Source: Cupriavidus sp. EM10
GTDB lineage: Bacteria > Pseudomonadota > Gammaproteobacteria > Burkholderiales > Burkholderiaceae
Direction: 5' to 3'
Length of the DNA stretch: 64,000 nt
Assembly (NCBI RefSeq): GCF_018729255.1
Contig: NZ_CP076061.1
Span: 1,302,001-1,366,000, forward strand
In this document: positions 54,668 to 63,833 of the stretch, one piece after another
Numbering within the stretch: the stretch's first letter is position 1
Layout of the letters: every line of letters starts with the position of its first letter
Position numbers and translations under genes: made by a program
The notes under the pieces: model-generated
Database searches by the model: none
Told to the model about the DNA's origin: nothing
What the model saw: only the letters and a program-made list of their open reading frames with translations

Positions 54668-56158
54668 ATGATGGCTGTCATGAACGCCCCGATCTTCTCC
54701 TCTGCCCACCCGGCCGACCAGTTGGCCGAGTTCAGCGATGCCGATAGCGCCCTGGCGCGTATCCGCGAGATCTACGACAGCTCCGTGGCGGCCGTGCGCG
54801 CGCGCTTCGACGCGTTTGCCAAGGGCAAGCCGCTGCCTTCGGCGGCACACGCGTGCTACCCGTATCTCGGCATCTCCGTCAACCTGGAAACCATGGTCAC
54901 CGACAGCCGCCCGTCATGGGGCACGGTGGCCTACCCTGGCGTGTACGGCACCACGGTCACGCGGCCGGACCTGCTGTGCGACTACTACCGCGACCAGATC
55001 GAAAGGCTGATGCGCTATCACCGCGTGCCGGTGGTGGTGGGCCTGTCGCGGCGGCCCATTCCGCTGCCGTTCGTGATCGAGGCATCGACCACCGACATCA
55101 GTTTCACGCAGGCGCGCGAACTGGAAGCCTCGTTCGTGCTGCCCGAGCTGAGCCGCATCGACGATTCCATCGCCAACGGCACCTACGAGCCCACGCCCGG
55201 CGAAGCCTGGCCGCTGTCGCTGTTCTCGGCCGAACGCGTGGACCTGGCGCTGCAGCGGCTCTACCACTACACGGGCACGGCCCCGCATCACTTCCAGCGC
55301 TTCGTGCTGTTCACGAACTATCAGCGTTATGTCGACGAGTTCGTGACATTGGGGCGCAACCTGATGTCCGGCGATGGCGGCGATGGCTACGTGCGCTTTG
55401 TCGAGCCCGGCGATGTGGTACAGGGCGTGGGCGGTGTCGAGCCTGACGACGCGGCGCGTCCGAAGGCGCTGCCGCAGATGCCCGCCTACCACCTGGTGCG
55501 CGAGGACGGGCTTGGTGTGACGCTGGTGAATATCGGCGTGGGGCCATCGAACGCCAAGACCATGACCGACCACCTGGCCGTGTTGCGTCCGCACTGCTGG
55601 CTCATGGTGGGCCACTGCGGTGGATTGCGCCGCTCGCAGCAACTAGGCGACTACGTGCTGGCGCACGCCTATGTGCGCGATGACCACGTGCTCGATCACG
55701 ACCTGCCGCCGTGGGTGCCGGTGCCGCCGATCGCCGAGATCCAGGTGGCGCTGCAGGAAGCGGTGGCCCGCGTGACGGGGTTGTCCGGCACAGAGATGAA
55801 GACGCGCATGCGTACCGGCACGGTGGTGTCGACAGACGACCGCAACTGGGAACTGAAGTCCAAGGCGCTGTATGCGCGCTTCAACCAGTCGCGGGCGATT
55901 GCCATCGACATGGAGAGCGCGGCCGTGGCGGCCAATGGCTTCCGCCTGCGCGTGCCCTATGGCACGCTACTGTGCGTATCGGACAAGCCGCTGCACGGCG
56001 AGCTGAAATTGCGCGGCATGGCCAATGCGTTCTATCGCCAGCGCGTCAGCCAGCACATGACCATCGGCCTGGAAGCGATTCGCATCCTGCGCGAGAACGG
56101 CGTCGAGGAACTGCACTCGCGCAAATTGCGCAGCTTCGACGAGCCGGCGTTCCGCTGA
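54668..56158 (+). CDS. amn: AMP nucleosidase
   Basis: 496-aa AMP nucleosidase (AMP + H2O to adenine + ribose 5-phosphate), regulating the AMP pool. Features: N-terminal allosteric domain (HACYPYLGISVNLETMV), the phosphorylase fold (LVNIGVGPSNAKTMTDHLAV) with GHCGGLRRSQQLGDYVLAHA, and AIDMESAAVAANGFRLRVPY, the nucleoside-binding Glu. Length is normal. Of the in-frame ATGs at 54668, 54671 and 54680, the first has GGAAG eight bases upstream. Single-gene unit between the GNAT gene and OmpW. Confidence 0.95.
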   Translation: MMAVMNAPIFSSAHPADQLAEFSDADSALARIREIYDSSVAAVRARFDAFAKGKPLPSAAHACYPYLGISVNLETMVTDSRPSWGTVAYPGVYGTTVTRPDLLCDYYRDQIERLMRYHRVPVVVGLSRRPIPLPFVIEASTTDISFTQARELEASFVLPELSRIDDSIANGTYEPTPGEAWPLSLFSAERVDLALQRLYHYTGTAPHHFQRFVLFTNYQRYVDEFVTLGRNLMSGDGGDGYVRFVEPGDVVQGVGGVEPDDAARPKALPQMPAYHLVREDGLGVTLVNIGVGPSNAKTMTDHLAVLRPHCWLMVGHCGGLRRSQQLGDYVLAHAYVRDDHVLDHDLPPWVPVPPIAEIQVALQEAVARVTGLSGTEMKTRMRTGTVVSTDDRNWELKSKALYARFNQSRAIAIDMESAAVAANGFRLRVPYGTLLCVSDKPLHGELKLRGMANAFYRQRVSQHMTIGLEAIRILRENGVEELHSRKLRSFDEPAFR

Positions 56159-56192
56159 CACCAGACGCGCTTCTCGTCTACCGCCTCGCAAG

Positions 56193-56220
56193 AAAAAAAG
56201 CGCGCGGGGTTGCCGCGCGC
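56193..56220 (-). terminator. Intrinsic terminator of the OmpW-family gene
   Basis: On the minus strand an 8-bp GC stem (GCGCGCGG/CCGCGCGC) is followed by seven T residues (plus-strand A-run 56193-56199): a classic Rho-independent terminator 90 nt past the OmpW stop. Confidence 0.8.
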
Positions 56221-56308
56221 AGTGAGGCGGGAAAGACGCTGGTTAGGCGGCCTTCCTTCGAGGAGACAAAGTGGAAAGTCTCGATAAAACCTTGGGCCCG
56301 CAGGCCGA

Positions 56309-56965
56309 TCAGAAGCGATAGCCGACGCCGGCGCTGAACAGCCACGGGTCGAGGTTGACGGTCGACACCTTGACACCGTTGGCGTAGACGTTGCTGGAAA
56401 TCCAGACCTTCTTGGCGTCGACGTTCAGGAACCAGTTCTTGGTGAGCTTGTAGTCCATGCCGATCTGCAGGGCCGGACCCACGCTCCACCTGTCCAGACC
56501 CAGCGTGCCACCGGCCAGGTTTGCGCCATAGATGCGCGTCGCGTTCACGCCAGCACCGACGTACGGGCGGAACGTGCCGTTCGGCAGGAAGTGGTATTGC
56601 AACAGCAGGCTCGGCGGCAGATGCTTGAACGTGCCGATCTTCGTGCCATCCAGGCTGACGTCCTGCTTCTGCGGGACCGTCAGTACCAGCTCGGCTGCGA
56701 TGTTCGGCACGATGAAATAGGTGATGTCGACTTCGGGGATCCACTTGTTGTTGACGTGGATGCGATCCGATGCCCCGACGCCGCCAACGGGATCCGACTT
56801 GTTGGACATGTCCAGGTAGGTGCCGCGCAGGCGGACCATCCAGTTGCCCTGCGTGTCGTCAGCGGCGGCGGCAGGTGCGGAAAGGGTACCGATGGTGGCC
56901 GCGGCGAGCGCCATGCAGATCGAGGAAACGAGGGTCTTGCGGCGGGGAGAAGTTTCAGTGGTCAT
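56309..56965 (-). CDS. OmpW-family outer-membrane protein
   Basis: 218-aa small beta-barrel porin. Signal peptide (KTLVSSICMALAAATIGTLS, ending AAA), mature start DDTQGNWMVRLRGTYLDMSN, family strands PEVDITYFIVPNIAAELVLT, FRPYVGAGVNATRIY and C-terminal DPWLFSAGVGYRF with terminal Phe. OmpW forms an 8-strand barrel with a hydrophobic channel, linked to uptake of small hydrophobic molecules and stress. Start ATG 56965 (family start); an in-frame codon at 57085 would add an implausible extension. Alone, with its own terminator. Confidence 0.9.
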   Translation of the reverse strand: MTTETSPRRKTLVSSICMALAAATIGTLSAPAAAADDTQGNWMVRLRGTYLDMSNKSDPVGGVGASDRIHVNNKWIPEVDITYFIVPNIAAELVLTVPQKQDVSLDGTKIGTFKHLPPSLLLQYHFLPNGTFRPYVGAGVNATRIYGANLAGGTLGLDRWSVGPALQIGMDYKLTKNWFLNVDAKKVWISSNVYANGVKVSTVNLDPWLFSAGVGYRF

Positions 56966-57251
56966 GTTGGTCTGGCACAAAACATCGAAAAAGTGCGACC
57001 AGTGTGTCTTGGGCGAGAGCCCCAAACCTTGACCCAGGACAAGTGAAGCGCAGCAGACACAATCTGCGTGCAACTCCGTCGTCAATGCGCGACACAGCCG
57101 CGCCAGACCCTTGCAGGGGCTTGCGGCAGCGGTCCGATGCTTCTATGGACATGCGGATTTATTCGTGGCGTACGCGCTTTGCCGCCCGTACGCTGTGGGC
57201 TCGTGGTTGTGCACCGCGCATGTCGTGGGCGTCCGCCAGGACGTCTTTCCA
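56966..57251. other. Intergenic region before leuA 3' end
   Basis: No protein gene recognised. Contains the OmpW promoter on the left. The right side leads into a strong plus-strand terminator, so a plus-strand transcript may exist here. Confidence 0.4.
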
Positions 57252-57285
57252 GGTGTGCCCTGTGGGGGCAGGGCACACCGTTTTT
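57252..57285 (+). terminator. Strong intrinsic terminator on the plus strand
   Basis: Perfect 11-bp stem (GGTGTGCCCTG with CAGGGCACACC) followed by GTTTTT. It faces away from leuA, which ends at 57313 on the minus strand, and no plus-strand gene ends nearby. Could terminate a small RNA or act bidirectionally for leuA. Confidence 0.75.
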
Positions 57286-57312
57286 CTGGCGGATGGCCGC
57301 AGATCCGGGAGA

Positions 57313-59007
57313 TCAGGCCGCCTCGGCCTGGCTGTCGTCCCGCGCCAGCAGATGCCGGTTGACCCCCGACACCATGGCCTTCAGCGATGCCGTCACGATG
57401 CTGGCATCGACGCCGGCGCCAAAGCCCGTTGGCGAATCGCCAACCCGCACTTCCACATAGCAGGCCGCATTGGCGTCGGCGCCCGTGGTCATGGCGTGCT
57501 CGTGGTAGTCCATGACCCGCACGGCTATGCCCAGGCCACGCGAGAACGCGTCGACCGTGGCGTCGATGGGCCCGTTGCCCACGCCGCGCACCCGCACCGG
57601 CTGGCCGCCGCGTGTTACTTCCATCTCGATTTCCACCGCGTGGTCGCTCGTCGATACCATGCGGTGCGATACATAGCGCAGCGGCCCGTCAACATCGAGA
57701 TATTCGCGGCGGAACAGCGCGTAAAGATCCTCGGCGCTGGCTTCGAGCCCGGTCTCGTCGGTCATGACCTGCACCGCGCGGCTGAACTCGATCTGCAGCC
57801 GGCGCGGCATGTAGATGCCGTGCGCCTGCTCCAGCAGGTACGCCATGCCGCCCTTGCCCGACTGGCTGTTCACGCGGATCACCGCGTCGTAGCTGCGGCC
57901 CAGATCGGCAGGGTCGATTGGCAGGTAGGGCACTTTCCAGATGGCGTCGGGCTTCTGCTGCGCAAAGCCCTTGCGGATGGCGTCCTGGTGCGAGCCAGAA
58001 AAGGCTGTGAACACAAGATCGCCCACGTACGGATGGCGCGGATGCACGGGCAGCTGGTTGCAGTGCTCCACGCACTGGCGGACTTCATCGATATCGGAGA
58101 AATCGAGCTCGGGGTCCACGCCCTGCGTGTAGAGGTTCAGCGCCAGCGTGACCAGGTCGACGTTGCCGGTGCGCTCGCCGTTGCCGAACAGGCAGCCTTC
58201 CACGCGGTCGGCGCCGGCCATCACGGCCAGTTCCGCGGCCGCCACCGCCGTGCCGCGGTCGTTATGCGGGTGGACCGACAGCACGATGTGTTCGCGCCGC
58301 GCGAGATGCCGGTCCATCCATTCGACCTGGTCGGCAAAGATGTTGGGGGTGCTGCATTCCACCGTGGTCGGCAGGTTCAGGATCATCGGACGCTTAGCAT
58401 CGGGTTGCCAGACGGCCGATACGGCGTCAGAAACTTCCAGCGAAAAATCGAGCTCGGCCAGGCTGAAGGTCTCGGGCGAATACTCGTACGACCATGCGGT
58501 GTCGGGCATGGCATCGGTCAGTTCGCGGATCAGGCGCGTGCCGGCCACGGCTACCTCCTTGATCTCCTCGCGCGATGCGTTGAACACGATGCGGCGCCAG
58601 GCCGGGGCGATCGGGTTGTACAGGTGCACGGTGGCGCGTTTGGCGCCCCGCACAGATTCCACGGTGCGGCGGATCAGGTCTTCGCGCGCCTGGGTCAGCA
58701 CGACGATGGTGACGTCGTCCGGAATGCGGTCTTCCTCGACCAGCATGCGCACGAAATCGAAATCGGTCTGCGATGCCGACGGAAACGCGACCTCGATTTC
58801 CTGGAGGCCCACCTTCACCAGTTGTTCGAAGAATTGCAGCTTGCGGGCGCTGTTCATTGGTTCGATCAGCGCCTGGTTGCCGTCGCGCAGGTCGGTGCTC
58901 ATCCAGCGCGGTGCGCGGCGGATCTGGCACGACGGCCAGGCGCGGTCAGGCAAGTCGACGACGGTGGCGGGACGGTACTTGGTGGCGGGGTTGCGCAACA
59001 TGGGCAT
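57313..59007 (-). CDS. leuA: 2-isopropylmalate synthase
   Basis: 564-aa LeuA of the long (type 2) form, first step of leucine synthesis: condenses 2-oxoisovalerate and acetyl-CoA. HMGL-like catalytic domain with [15 protein letters not shown] (metal ligand Asp), [14 protein letters not shown] and [20 protein letters not shown]; the C-terminal LeuA dimer/regulatory domain covers about residues 430-560. RBS AGGAAGGAGATACC precedes ATG 59007; the first residues ([13 protein letters not shown]) match the long family form. Isolated from leuB/C/D. The LeuC/D paralogues at 17-19 kb are not near enough to imply the leucine operon. Confidence 0.95.
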   Translation of the reverse strand: MPMLRNPATKYRPATVVDLPDRAWPSCQIRRAPRWMSTDLRDGNQALIEPMNSARKLQFFEQLVKVGLQEIEVAFPSASQTDFDFVRMLVEEDRIPDDVTIVVLTQAREDLIRRTVESVRGAKRATVHLYNPIAPAWRRIVFNASREEIKEVAVAGTRLIRELTDAMPDTAWSYEYSPETFSLAELDFSLEVSDAVSAVWQPDAKRPMILNLPTTVECSTPNIFADQVEWMDRHLARREHIVLSVHPHNDRGTAVAAAELAVMAGADRVEGCLFGNGERTGNVDLVTLALNLYTQGVDPELDFSDIDEVRQCVEHCNQLPVHPRHPYVGDLVFTAFSGSHQDAIRKGFAQQKPDAIWKVPYLPIDPADLGRSYDAVIRVNSQSGKGGMAYLLEQAHGIYMPRRLQIEFSRAVQVMTDETGLEASAEDLYALFRREYLDVDGPLRYVSHRMVSTSDHAVEIEMEVTRGGQPVRVRGVGNGPIDATVDAFSRGLGIAVRVMDYHEHAMTTGADANAACYVEVRVGDSPTGFGAGVDASIVTASLKAMVSGVNRHLLARDDSQAEAA

Positions 59008-59537
59008 GGGTATCTCCTTCCTCGCTAGGGGAAGCATCGGGAAGCGGCTCGTTGTGCGAGGGCTTCGCGTGAATAAAAAATGGGGAAAAGGGTGGCGAGC
59101 GGCTGCCGAACTGCCACGGGGCACTAGGCCCGGCAACCGATCGGTAGTGCTAGCAGTAGCGAGAAAGCGCGTAGCGGGGAGGCGACCGGCAAGGCAACGC
59201 CCGCGCGCACGGCGGCACCGATGCGCGAGGCATCTGCGGCGTGGCGGAGTTCGAGGGCGTTGGCTGGCATCGTGCGGGAAGGATTTCGCCCAGCCATTTG
59301 GCGGGGACGAGCACACAGCCTAGTGCAAAACGCGCCGCAGCGTCAACCATCGGCATTTCGCTGACCAGTCCGATTCGTCCGCGAACGTGGGCCGGCGCAC
59401 GCCCAAGCCTTACCCCGAACGGATGACTTCCACCCGATATGTGGGCTGGCGCTCAATCGTCTGGCCAGTACATCCCCATGCACATCGCGCCTAGGCTGAC
59501 ATCAGCAGGAACGGGTGGATAACGACAGGGGGCAATC
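59008..59537. other. Intergenic leader region of leuA
   Basis: About 530 bp without an obvious gene. Minus-strand promoter and possible leuA leader: pyrimidine-rich DNA and an A-run (AATAAAAAATGGGGAAAAG, plus sense, 59072-59090) that could include a -10-like element. No Leu-rich leader peptide was detected by eye. Confidence 0.5.
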
Positions 59538-60908
59538 ATGCGTACACGTACGTGGACGAGGTGGATCGCGTGCATGGCGATGGCCATGCTGATGGCGGCT
59601 TGCGGCGGCGGGGGCGGATCTGGCGGCGGCACGACCGCGCCGGCGAACACCGGCGGCAGCGCGGGCGGCGGCGGGGGCAGCACGGCGGTCGCCAAGTCGT
59701 ACACGCTGGTGCTGAGCCGTACGTCGGCGCAGGTGGGCGTAGGCAGCACGATCTCGCTGACGGCATCGGTGGTCGACGATCTCGGCAATGACGTCACTGG
59801 CTCGACGACCTTCGTCTGGAGCAGCGGCAACGGCTCGGTGGCGGCCGTGGCCAACGGCACCATCCCCGGCAGCGCCGTGGTGACCGGCGTGGGCGTGGGC
59901 TCGACCACGATTGGCGTGGTGGCGACCGTGGCCGGCGCCAACGGCACCTCCACCGTCCTGCCGCAGGTGGCCGCCACGATCACGGTAGTGGCGCCGGGCG
60001 TACGGACCTACAGCCTGGCGCTGCCGTATCCCGTGCTGTCGATGACCGATGGGCAGGTGCTGCCAGTGACGGCGTCACTGATCGACAGCGACGGCGCGGA
60101 CCGCTCTTCGGTGGCCACGGGCTGGACATGGCGCAGCAGCACGTCGGCCGTGCAGGTGACCGGCGCCGCCAATGTGGGCACGCTGCGCGGCGTGAACGCC
60201 AGCGACACGGCTGCACAGTCGGTGGTGACCGTGCAAGTCACGGCGCCGGACGGCAACACGCTGACCGGGGCCTTCCTGGTGTCGGTGTTCAAGAGCAGCG
60301 TGTCGACGTATCGCCTGGTGCTGTCGCAATTCGGCAAGCAGATCAACGCGCTGAACGTGCTGAACGGCTATCCGCAGACCTACGACTCACGCGTGGTGCG
60401 CAATGACGCGAGCGACGCGACGGCCGATTTCACCGGGCTGTGGACGTACATGACTACTTCGCCGTCGCTGTCGGTGCTGCCGAACTCGGCCACGCGGGTG
60501 ACCACGGTGAGCACCAGCCGCCCGACCGGCATCGCCCCGTTGCAAAGCGTGCTGGACGAGATGGCCGGCAGCCTGACGCTGACCGCCAAGCCTCGCGCCC
60601 AGTTGCTGGTGACCGAGCAGCCGACGTGGGGGCTGGTCTACAGCGGCCCCGACCCGTTCATCGTGCCGGGAGGCGGCGCGCCGGTGTCCGCGCACGTGCT
60701 GCATCGGGGTATCGACGAAGGCATCATGGGCTGCAACGGCACGTGGAACTGGCAGGTGGGCAGCGGCCCGATCTCGATCGTGTCGTACACGGGCAACCTG
60801 GCGTCGCTGGTTTCCACCGGATCGGGACCGTTCACGGTGATCGTGTCATGCACGGCCGGGGCCGAGGCCATGCCGGTGTCGCTGACGATTCCGGGCATCG
60901 CGCAGTAG
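59538..60908 (+). CDS. Exported lipoprotein with bacterial Ig-like (BIG2-type) repeats
   Basis: 456-aa lipoprotein. Signal peptide (TRWIACMAMAMLMAACGGGG) with lipobox MAAC, then a Gly/Thr-rich linker and about three Ig-like beta repeats, of which the first two are clear (YTLVLSRTSAQVGVGSTISL; YSLALPYPVLSMTDGQVLPV). The repeats resemble invasin/BIG2 domains found in adhesins and surface proteins. The last ~110 residues form a Cys-containing C-terminal domain (GIDEGIMGCNGTWNWQVGSG). Strongly AT-poor leader; RBS not obvious. Function unknown. Confidence 0.8.
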   Translation: MRTRTWTRWIACMAMAMLMAACGGGGGSGGGTTAPANTGGSAGGGGGSTAVAKSYTLVLSRTSAQVGVGSTISLTASVVDDLGNDVTGSTTFVWSSGNGSVAAVANGTIPGSAVVTGVGVGSTTIGVVATVAGANGTSTVLPQVAATITVVAPGVRTYSLALPYPVLSMTDGQVLPVTASLIDSDGADRSSVATGWTWRSSTSAVQVTGAANVGTLRGVNASDTAAQSVVTVQVTAPDGNTLTGAFLVSVFKSSVSTYRLVLSQFGKQINALNVLNGYPQTYDSRVVRNDASDATADFTGLWTYMTTSPSLSVLPNSATRVTTVSTSRPTGIAPLQSVLDEMAGSLTLTAKPRAQLLVTEQPTWGLVYSGPDPFIVPGGGAPVSAHVLHRGIDEGIMGCNGTWNWQVGSGPISIVSYTGNLASLVSTGSGPFTVIVSCTAGAEAMPVSLTIPGIAQ

Positions 60909-60926
60909 GGTCGGTCGCGAGATGCT

Positions 60927-61050
60927 CCCCTCTCCCATGGAATGGGAGAGGGGTTGGGGGTGAGGGTAGGGCGGCTCGCGATGCGACATGTCGCAATTTG
61001 GAACCTAGTTGCCCTCACCCCCGGCCCCTCTCCCGCCGGGCGGGAGAGGG
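60927..61050. repeat. Paired REP-like extragenic palindromes
   Basis: First palindrome CCCCTCTCCCAT with ATGGGAGAGGGG (60927-60953), second CCCTCTCCCGC with GCGGGAGAGGG (61026-61050). The two units are mutually inverted: GGGAGAGGGGTTGGGGGTGA near 60944-60963 pairs with the complementary copy near 61012-61034, with only two mismatches. This is the REP/BIME-like layout that may act as mRNA stabiliser or terminator for the lipoprotein gene. Confidence 0.75.
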
Positions 61051-61076
61051 AGCAAATAGTGGGCTTTCGCCGAAAG

Positions 61077-61092
61077 CGTACCCGTTTCTGCG
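61077..61092 (-). repeat. Dispersed 16-bp repeat, copy 3
   Basis: CGTACCCGTTTCTGCG, reverse complement of CGCAGAAACGGGTACG, present also at 15369-15384 and 34337-34352. The adjacent bases TTTCGCCGAAAG form a small hairpin next to this copy. All three copies are in intergenic DNA just downstream of or near gene ends. Confidence 0.75.
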
Positions 61093-61126
61093 TGCCGTCA
61101 ATCAAGGCCCCACAAAGCCTTACAAA

Positions 61127-61160
61127 GCAAAACGGCGACCCAAAAGGATCGCCGTTTTGC
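61127..61160. terminator. Bidirectional terminator
   Basis: Perfect 12-bp stem (GCAAAACGGCGA with TCGCCGTTTTGC). The stem itself carries a poly-A/poly-T end on each side, so it can stop transcription from both directions: the lipoprotein from the left and the Feo operon from the right. Confidence 0.7.
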
Positions 61161-61193
61161 CTCGCCCACCCCTATCAGGGGCCGGCGCCGGAA

Positions 61194-61514
61194 TCAGGAT
61201 TTGCGCACGAAGCGGATGATCTGCTCGCTGCTGCCGCCGGAGCCCGAACCGCCCGAACCTGATGTATTCGAGTCGCAGGTGCCACAGCCACTGTTGGTGT
61301 CGCAGCCGCTGGCGCACCCTGCGGCCTGGCTGGGGGCCAGGCGCCGCGCCAGCCAGCCGCGCCAGCCGCTGGCCGATCTGCCGCCCACCATCGCGGCCAG
61401 GCGCGCCTTCATGCGCTCGCGGGTTTGTGGCATGTAGCGGCCCACCACGTGGATGGCGCAGCCCAGCACGATCAACGGGACGATCAGGGTTTCGAAGGCG
61501 TGATAGAGCGTCAT
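61194..61514 (-). CDS. Small FeoB-associated membrane protein (DUF6587-like)
   Basis: 106-aa protein, last of the feo operon (41 nt past feoB). N-terminal transmembrane segment (FETLIVPLIVLGCAIHVVGR) then a basic Arg-rich stretch and a Cys-rich tail (AAGCASGCDTNSGCGTCDSN), five to six cysteines able to bind iron or a cluster. Resembles DUF6587-type proteins seen behind feoB in Burkholderiales, possibly taking the place of FeoC. Start ATG 61514. Confidence 0.7.
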   Translation of the reverse strand: MTLYHAFETLIVPLIVLGCAIHVVGRYMPQTRERMKARLAAMVGGRSASGWRGWLARRLAPSQAAGCASGCDTNSGCGTCDSNTSGSGGSGSGGSSEQIIRFVRKS

Positions 61515-61554
61515 GGCCGTTTGACTGGCTGGCAGCGAGCCAGTTTCCTTGAGA

Positions 61555-63414
61555 TCAGGTGAGCGCCAGTGCCACGCGGTACGTGATGAACGACGCGAGA
61601 TAGGCCAGCCCCGCCAGGTACGCAGCCGAGGCTGCCATCACCTTCCAGGAGTTGGTCTCGCGGCGGATCACCGCCAGCGTGGAGACGCACTGCGGCGCGA
61701 AGACGTACCAGGCCAGCAGCGACAGCGCGGTGGCCAGCGACCACTGCGCCGCGATCATCGGCGCCAGCTGCACCGCCACGGCATCGTCGCTGCCCGACAG
61801 CGCGTACACCGTTGCAAGGGCCCCTACCGCCACTTCGCGTGCGGCCAGGCCCGGCACCAGCGCGATGCAGATCTGCCAGTTGAAGCCGATCGGGGCGAAC
61901 ACATGCTCCAGCGCCCGGCCGATCATGCCGGCGAAGCTGTAGTCGATCGGCGGCATGGTCGCGCCTTCGGGCGGCGACGGGAACGTGGCCAGGAACCACA
62001 GCAGCACGGTCAGCGTCAGGATCACCTTGCCCACGCGCGACAGGAAGATGCGCGCACGTTCCCACAGCCCGATGCCGATATCGCGCGGATTCGGCACGCG
62101 GTACGACGGCAGTTCCATGAGCAGCGGATGGTCGGTGCGGTCGCGGCGGAACCACTTCAGCACGTAGGCCACCAGCAGCGCGCTGACGATGCCGGCCACA
62201 TACAGCACGAACAGCACCAGGCCCTGCAGGTTGAACAGGCCGGCGACAGTCCGTTCCGGGATGAACGCGCCGATCAGCAGCGCATACACGGGCAGGCGCG
62301 CCGAGCAGGTCATCAGGGGCGCCACCAGGATGGTGGTCAGGCGGTCGCGCGGGTCCTGGATCGTGCGCGTGGCCATGATGCCCGGAATCGCGCAGGCAAA
62401 GCTCGACAGCAGCGGGATGAACGACCGGCCCGACAGGCCCGCGCCCATCATCAGGCGGTCCAGCAGGAATGCGGCGCGCGGCAGGTAGCCCGATTCCTCC
62501 AGCGTGAGGATGAACAGGAACAGGATCAGGATCTGCGGCAGGAATACGATGACGCTGCCAAGGCCGGCGATCAGGCCGTCAACCAGCAGGCTCTTCAGCA
62601 TGCCGTCGGGCATCATGCCGCCCAGCCACTCGCCGAAGAAATGCACGCCGCCCTCGATGCCGTCCATCATCGGCTCGGCCCACGAGAACACGGCCTGGAA
62701 CATGAAGAACAGCAGCACGGCCAGGATCACCAGGCCGAACACCGGATGCAGCACCACGCGGTCCACGGCGTCGTCGAAGCGCGCGGTGCGCGTCGGCATC
62801 GTCACGGCGGCGTCCAGCAGGCGCTTGACCTCGGCGTGGGTATCCAGCTCGGATACGCTGTCGAGTGCCTGCGCCGGCGGCGCGGGCGGCAGGGTCTGGT
62901 CGAACAGTTTCACCAGCGCCGCCGCGCCGTCACGCTTGACGGCCACGGTCTGCACCACGGGCACGCCCAGCGCGCGCGACAGGGCGTCGCGGTCGATCAC
63001 GATGCCGCGGCGCGCCGCCGCATCGCTCATGTTGAGTACCACCACCATCGGCAGGCCCAGGCGGCGCAGTTCCAGCACGAAGCGCAGGTGCAGCCGCAGG
63101 TTGGTGGCATCGACCACCGATACCAGCAGGTCGGGGCGCGCCTCGCCGGGCCGCTGGCCCATGCAGACTTCGCGCGTGATGGCTTCGTCCAGGCTGGCCG
63201 AATGCAGGCTGTAAGCGCCGGGCAGGTCCAGGATGCGCACGGTGCGGCCGGCGGGTGAGACGAACTGGCCTTCCTTGCGCTCGACGGTCACGCCGGCGTA
63301 GTTGGCCACCTTCTGGCGGCTGCCGGTCAGGCGGTTGAACAAAGCGGTCTTGCCGCAATTTGGATTCCCGACCAGCGCGATGCGCAAGGCGGAGGCATTC
63401 TGGGCAACTGACAT
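61555..63414 (-). CDS. feoB: Ferrous iron transporter FeoB
   Basis: 619-aa inner-membrane Fe(II) transporter with N-terminal GTPase. Walker/G1 GNPNCGKTALFNRLTG (residues ~16-31), G2 NYAGVTVERKEG, G3 DLPGAYSL, G4 NMSD; then the helical spacer and membrane Gate regions (GLGSVIVFLPQILILFLFIL) with the usual Cys in GAFIPER/MTCSARLP. Length is short compared to ~770 in Escherichia but normal for Burkholderiales. ATG 63414; feoA is 34 nt upstream. Confidence 0.95.
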   Translation of the reverse strand: MSVAQNASALRIALVGNPNCGKTALFNRLTGSRQKVANYAGVTVERKEGQFVSPAGRTVRILDLPGAYSLHSASLDEAITREVCMGQRPGEARPDLLVSVVDATNLRLHLRFVLELRRLGLPMVVVLNMSDAAARRGIVIDRDALSRALGVPVVQTVAVKRDGAAALVKLFDQTLPPAPPAQALDSVSELDTHAEVKRLLDAAVTMPTRTARFDDAVDRVVLHPVFGLVILAVLLFFMFQAVFSWAEPMMDGIEGGVHFFGEWLGGMMPDGMLKSLLVDGLIAGLGSVIVFLPQILILFLFILTLEESGYLPRAAFLLDRLMMGAGLSGRSFIPLLSSFACAIPGIMATRTIQDPRDRLTTILVAPLMTCSARLPVYALLIGAFIPERTVAGLFNLQGLVLFVLYVAGIVSALLVAYVLKWFRRDRTDHPLLMELPSYRVPNPRDIGIGLWERARIFLSRVGKVILTLTVLLWFLATFPSPPEGATMPPIDYSFAGMIGRALEHVFAPIGFNWQICIALVPGLAAREVAVGALATVYALSGSDDAVAVQLAPMIAAQWSLATALSLLAWYVFAPQCVSTLAVIRRETNSWKVMAASAAYLAGLAYLASFITYRVALALT

Positions 63415-63448
63415 GATGGGATAGGGTCAGGCGAAGGCGGGCGGGCCC

Positions 63449-63766
63449 TCAGGCAATGCGCTGGGCGCCGGAACCGGCGGTGTCGGCCAATTCGGGCTGG
63501 CTTGCCGGCGCGATGCTGGAAACAGAGGCGGTGGCCACTTCCACGACAATGCGGTCGGCCTCCGAGCGGCGCAGCGCAAAGCGCGTGTAGCCAACCTGGG
63601 CGACCAGCGGGTCCTTGCCGAATGGGCCGAAGGTGACGATCTGCACGGATTCGCCGGGCACGAAGCCAAGATCGCGCAGGCGTCGCGCTACGGGGTCGTT
63701 GGGGGTGGAATCGTCCACCGACTTCACGATGGCGACCGTGCGCCGGGGCAGTTCAGACAACCGCAT
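63449..63766 (-). CDS. feoA: Ferrous iron transport protein FeoA
   Basis: 105-aa SH3-like cytoplasmic partner of FeoB. Family pattern: MRLSELPRRTVAIVKSVDDS, RLRDLGFVPGESVQIVTFGP and GYTRFALRRSEADRIVVEV. The C-terminal 20 residues (SSIAPASQPELADTAG) are a disordered tail. ATG 63766 selected as the family start; frames upstream would add 39 residues with no family match. First gene of the feoA-feoB-small membrane protein operon. Confidence 0.9.
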   Translation of the reverse strand: MRLSELPRRTVAIVKSVDDSTPNDPVARRLRDLGFVPGESVQIVTFGPFGKDPLVAQVGYTRFALRRSEADRIVVEVATASVSSIAPASQPELADTAGSGAQRIA

Positions 63767-63833
63767 ATGCTTCCAGTCCAGGGGCGGGATCGCCGCCACG
63801 CGACAGGGAAATCCTGTCGGGGTACGTAAATAG

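Noticed and set aside
56770..59028. 752-codon plus-strand frame opposite leuA
   Set aside because: Antisense to leuA, whose catalytic motifs are intact; the shadow has no domain.
59008..59537. Leucine attenuator leader peptide ahead of leuA
   Set aside because: No Leu-codon run or terminator/antiterminator pair found by eye on the minus strand.
61549..63258. 569-codon plus-strand frame opposite feoB
   Set aside because: Gln/His/Arg-rich antisense shadow of feoB.
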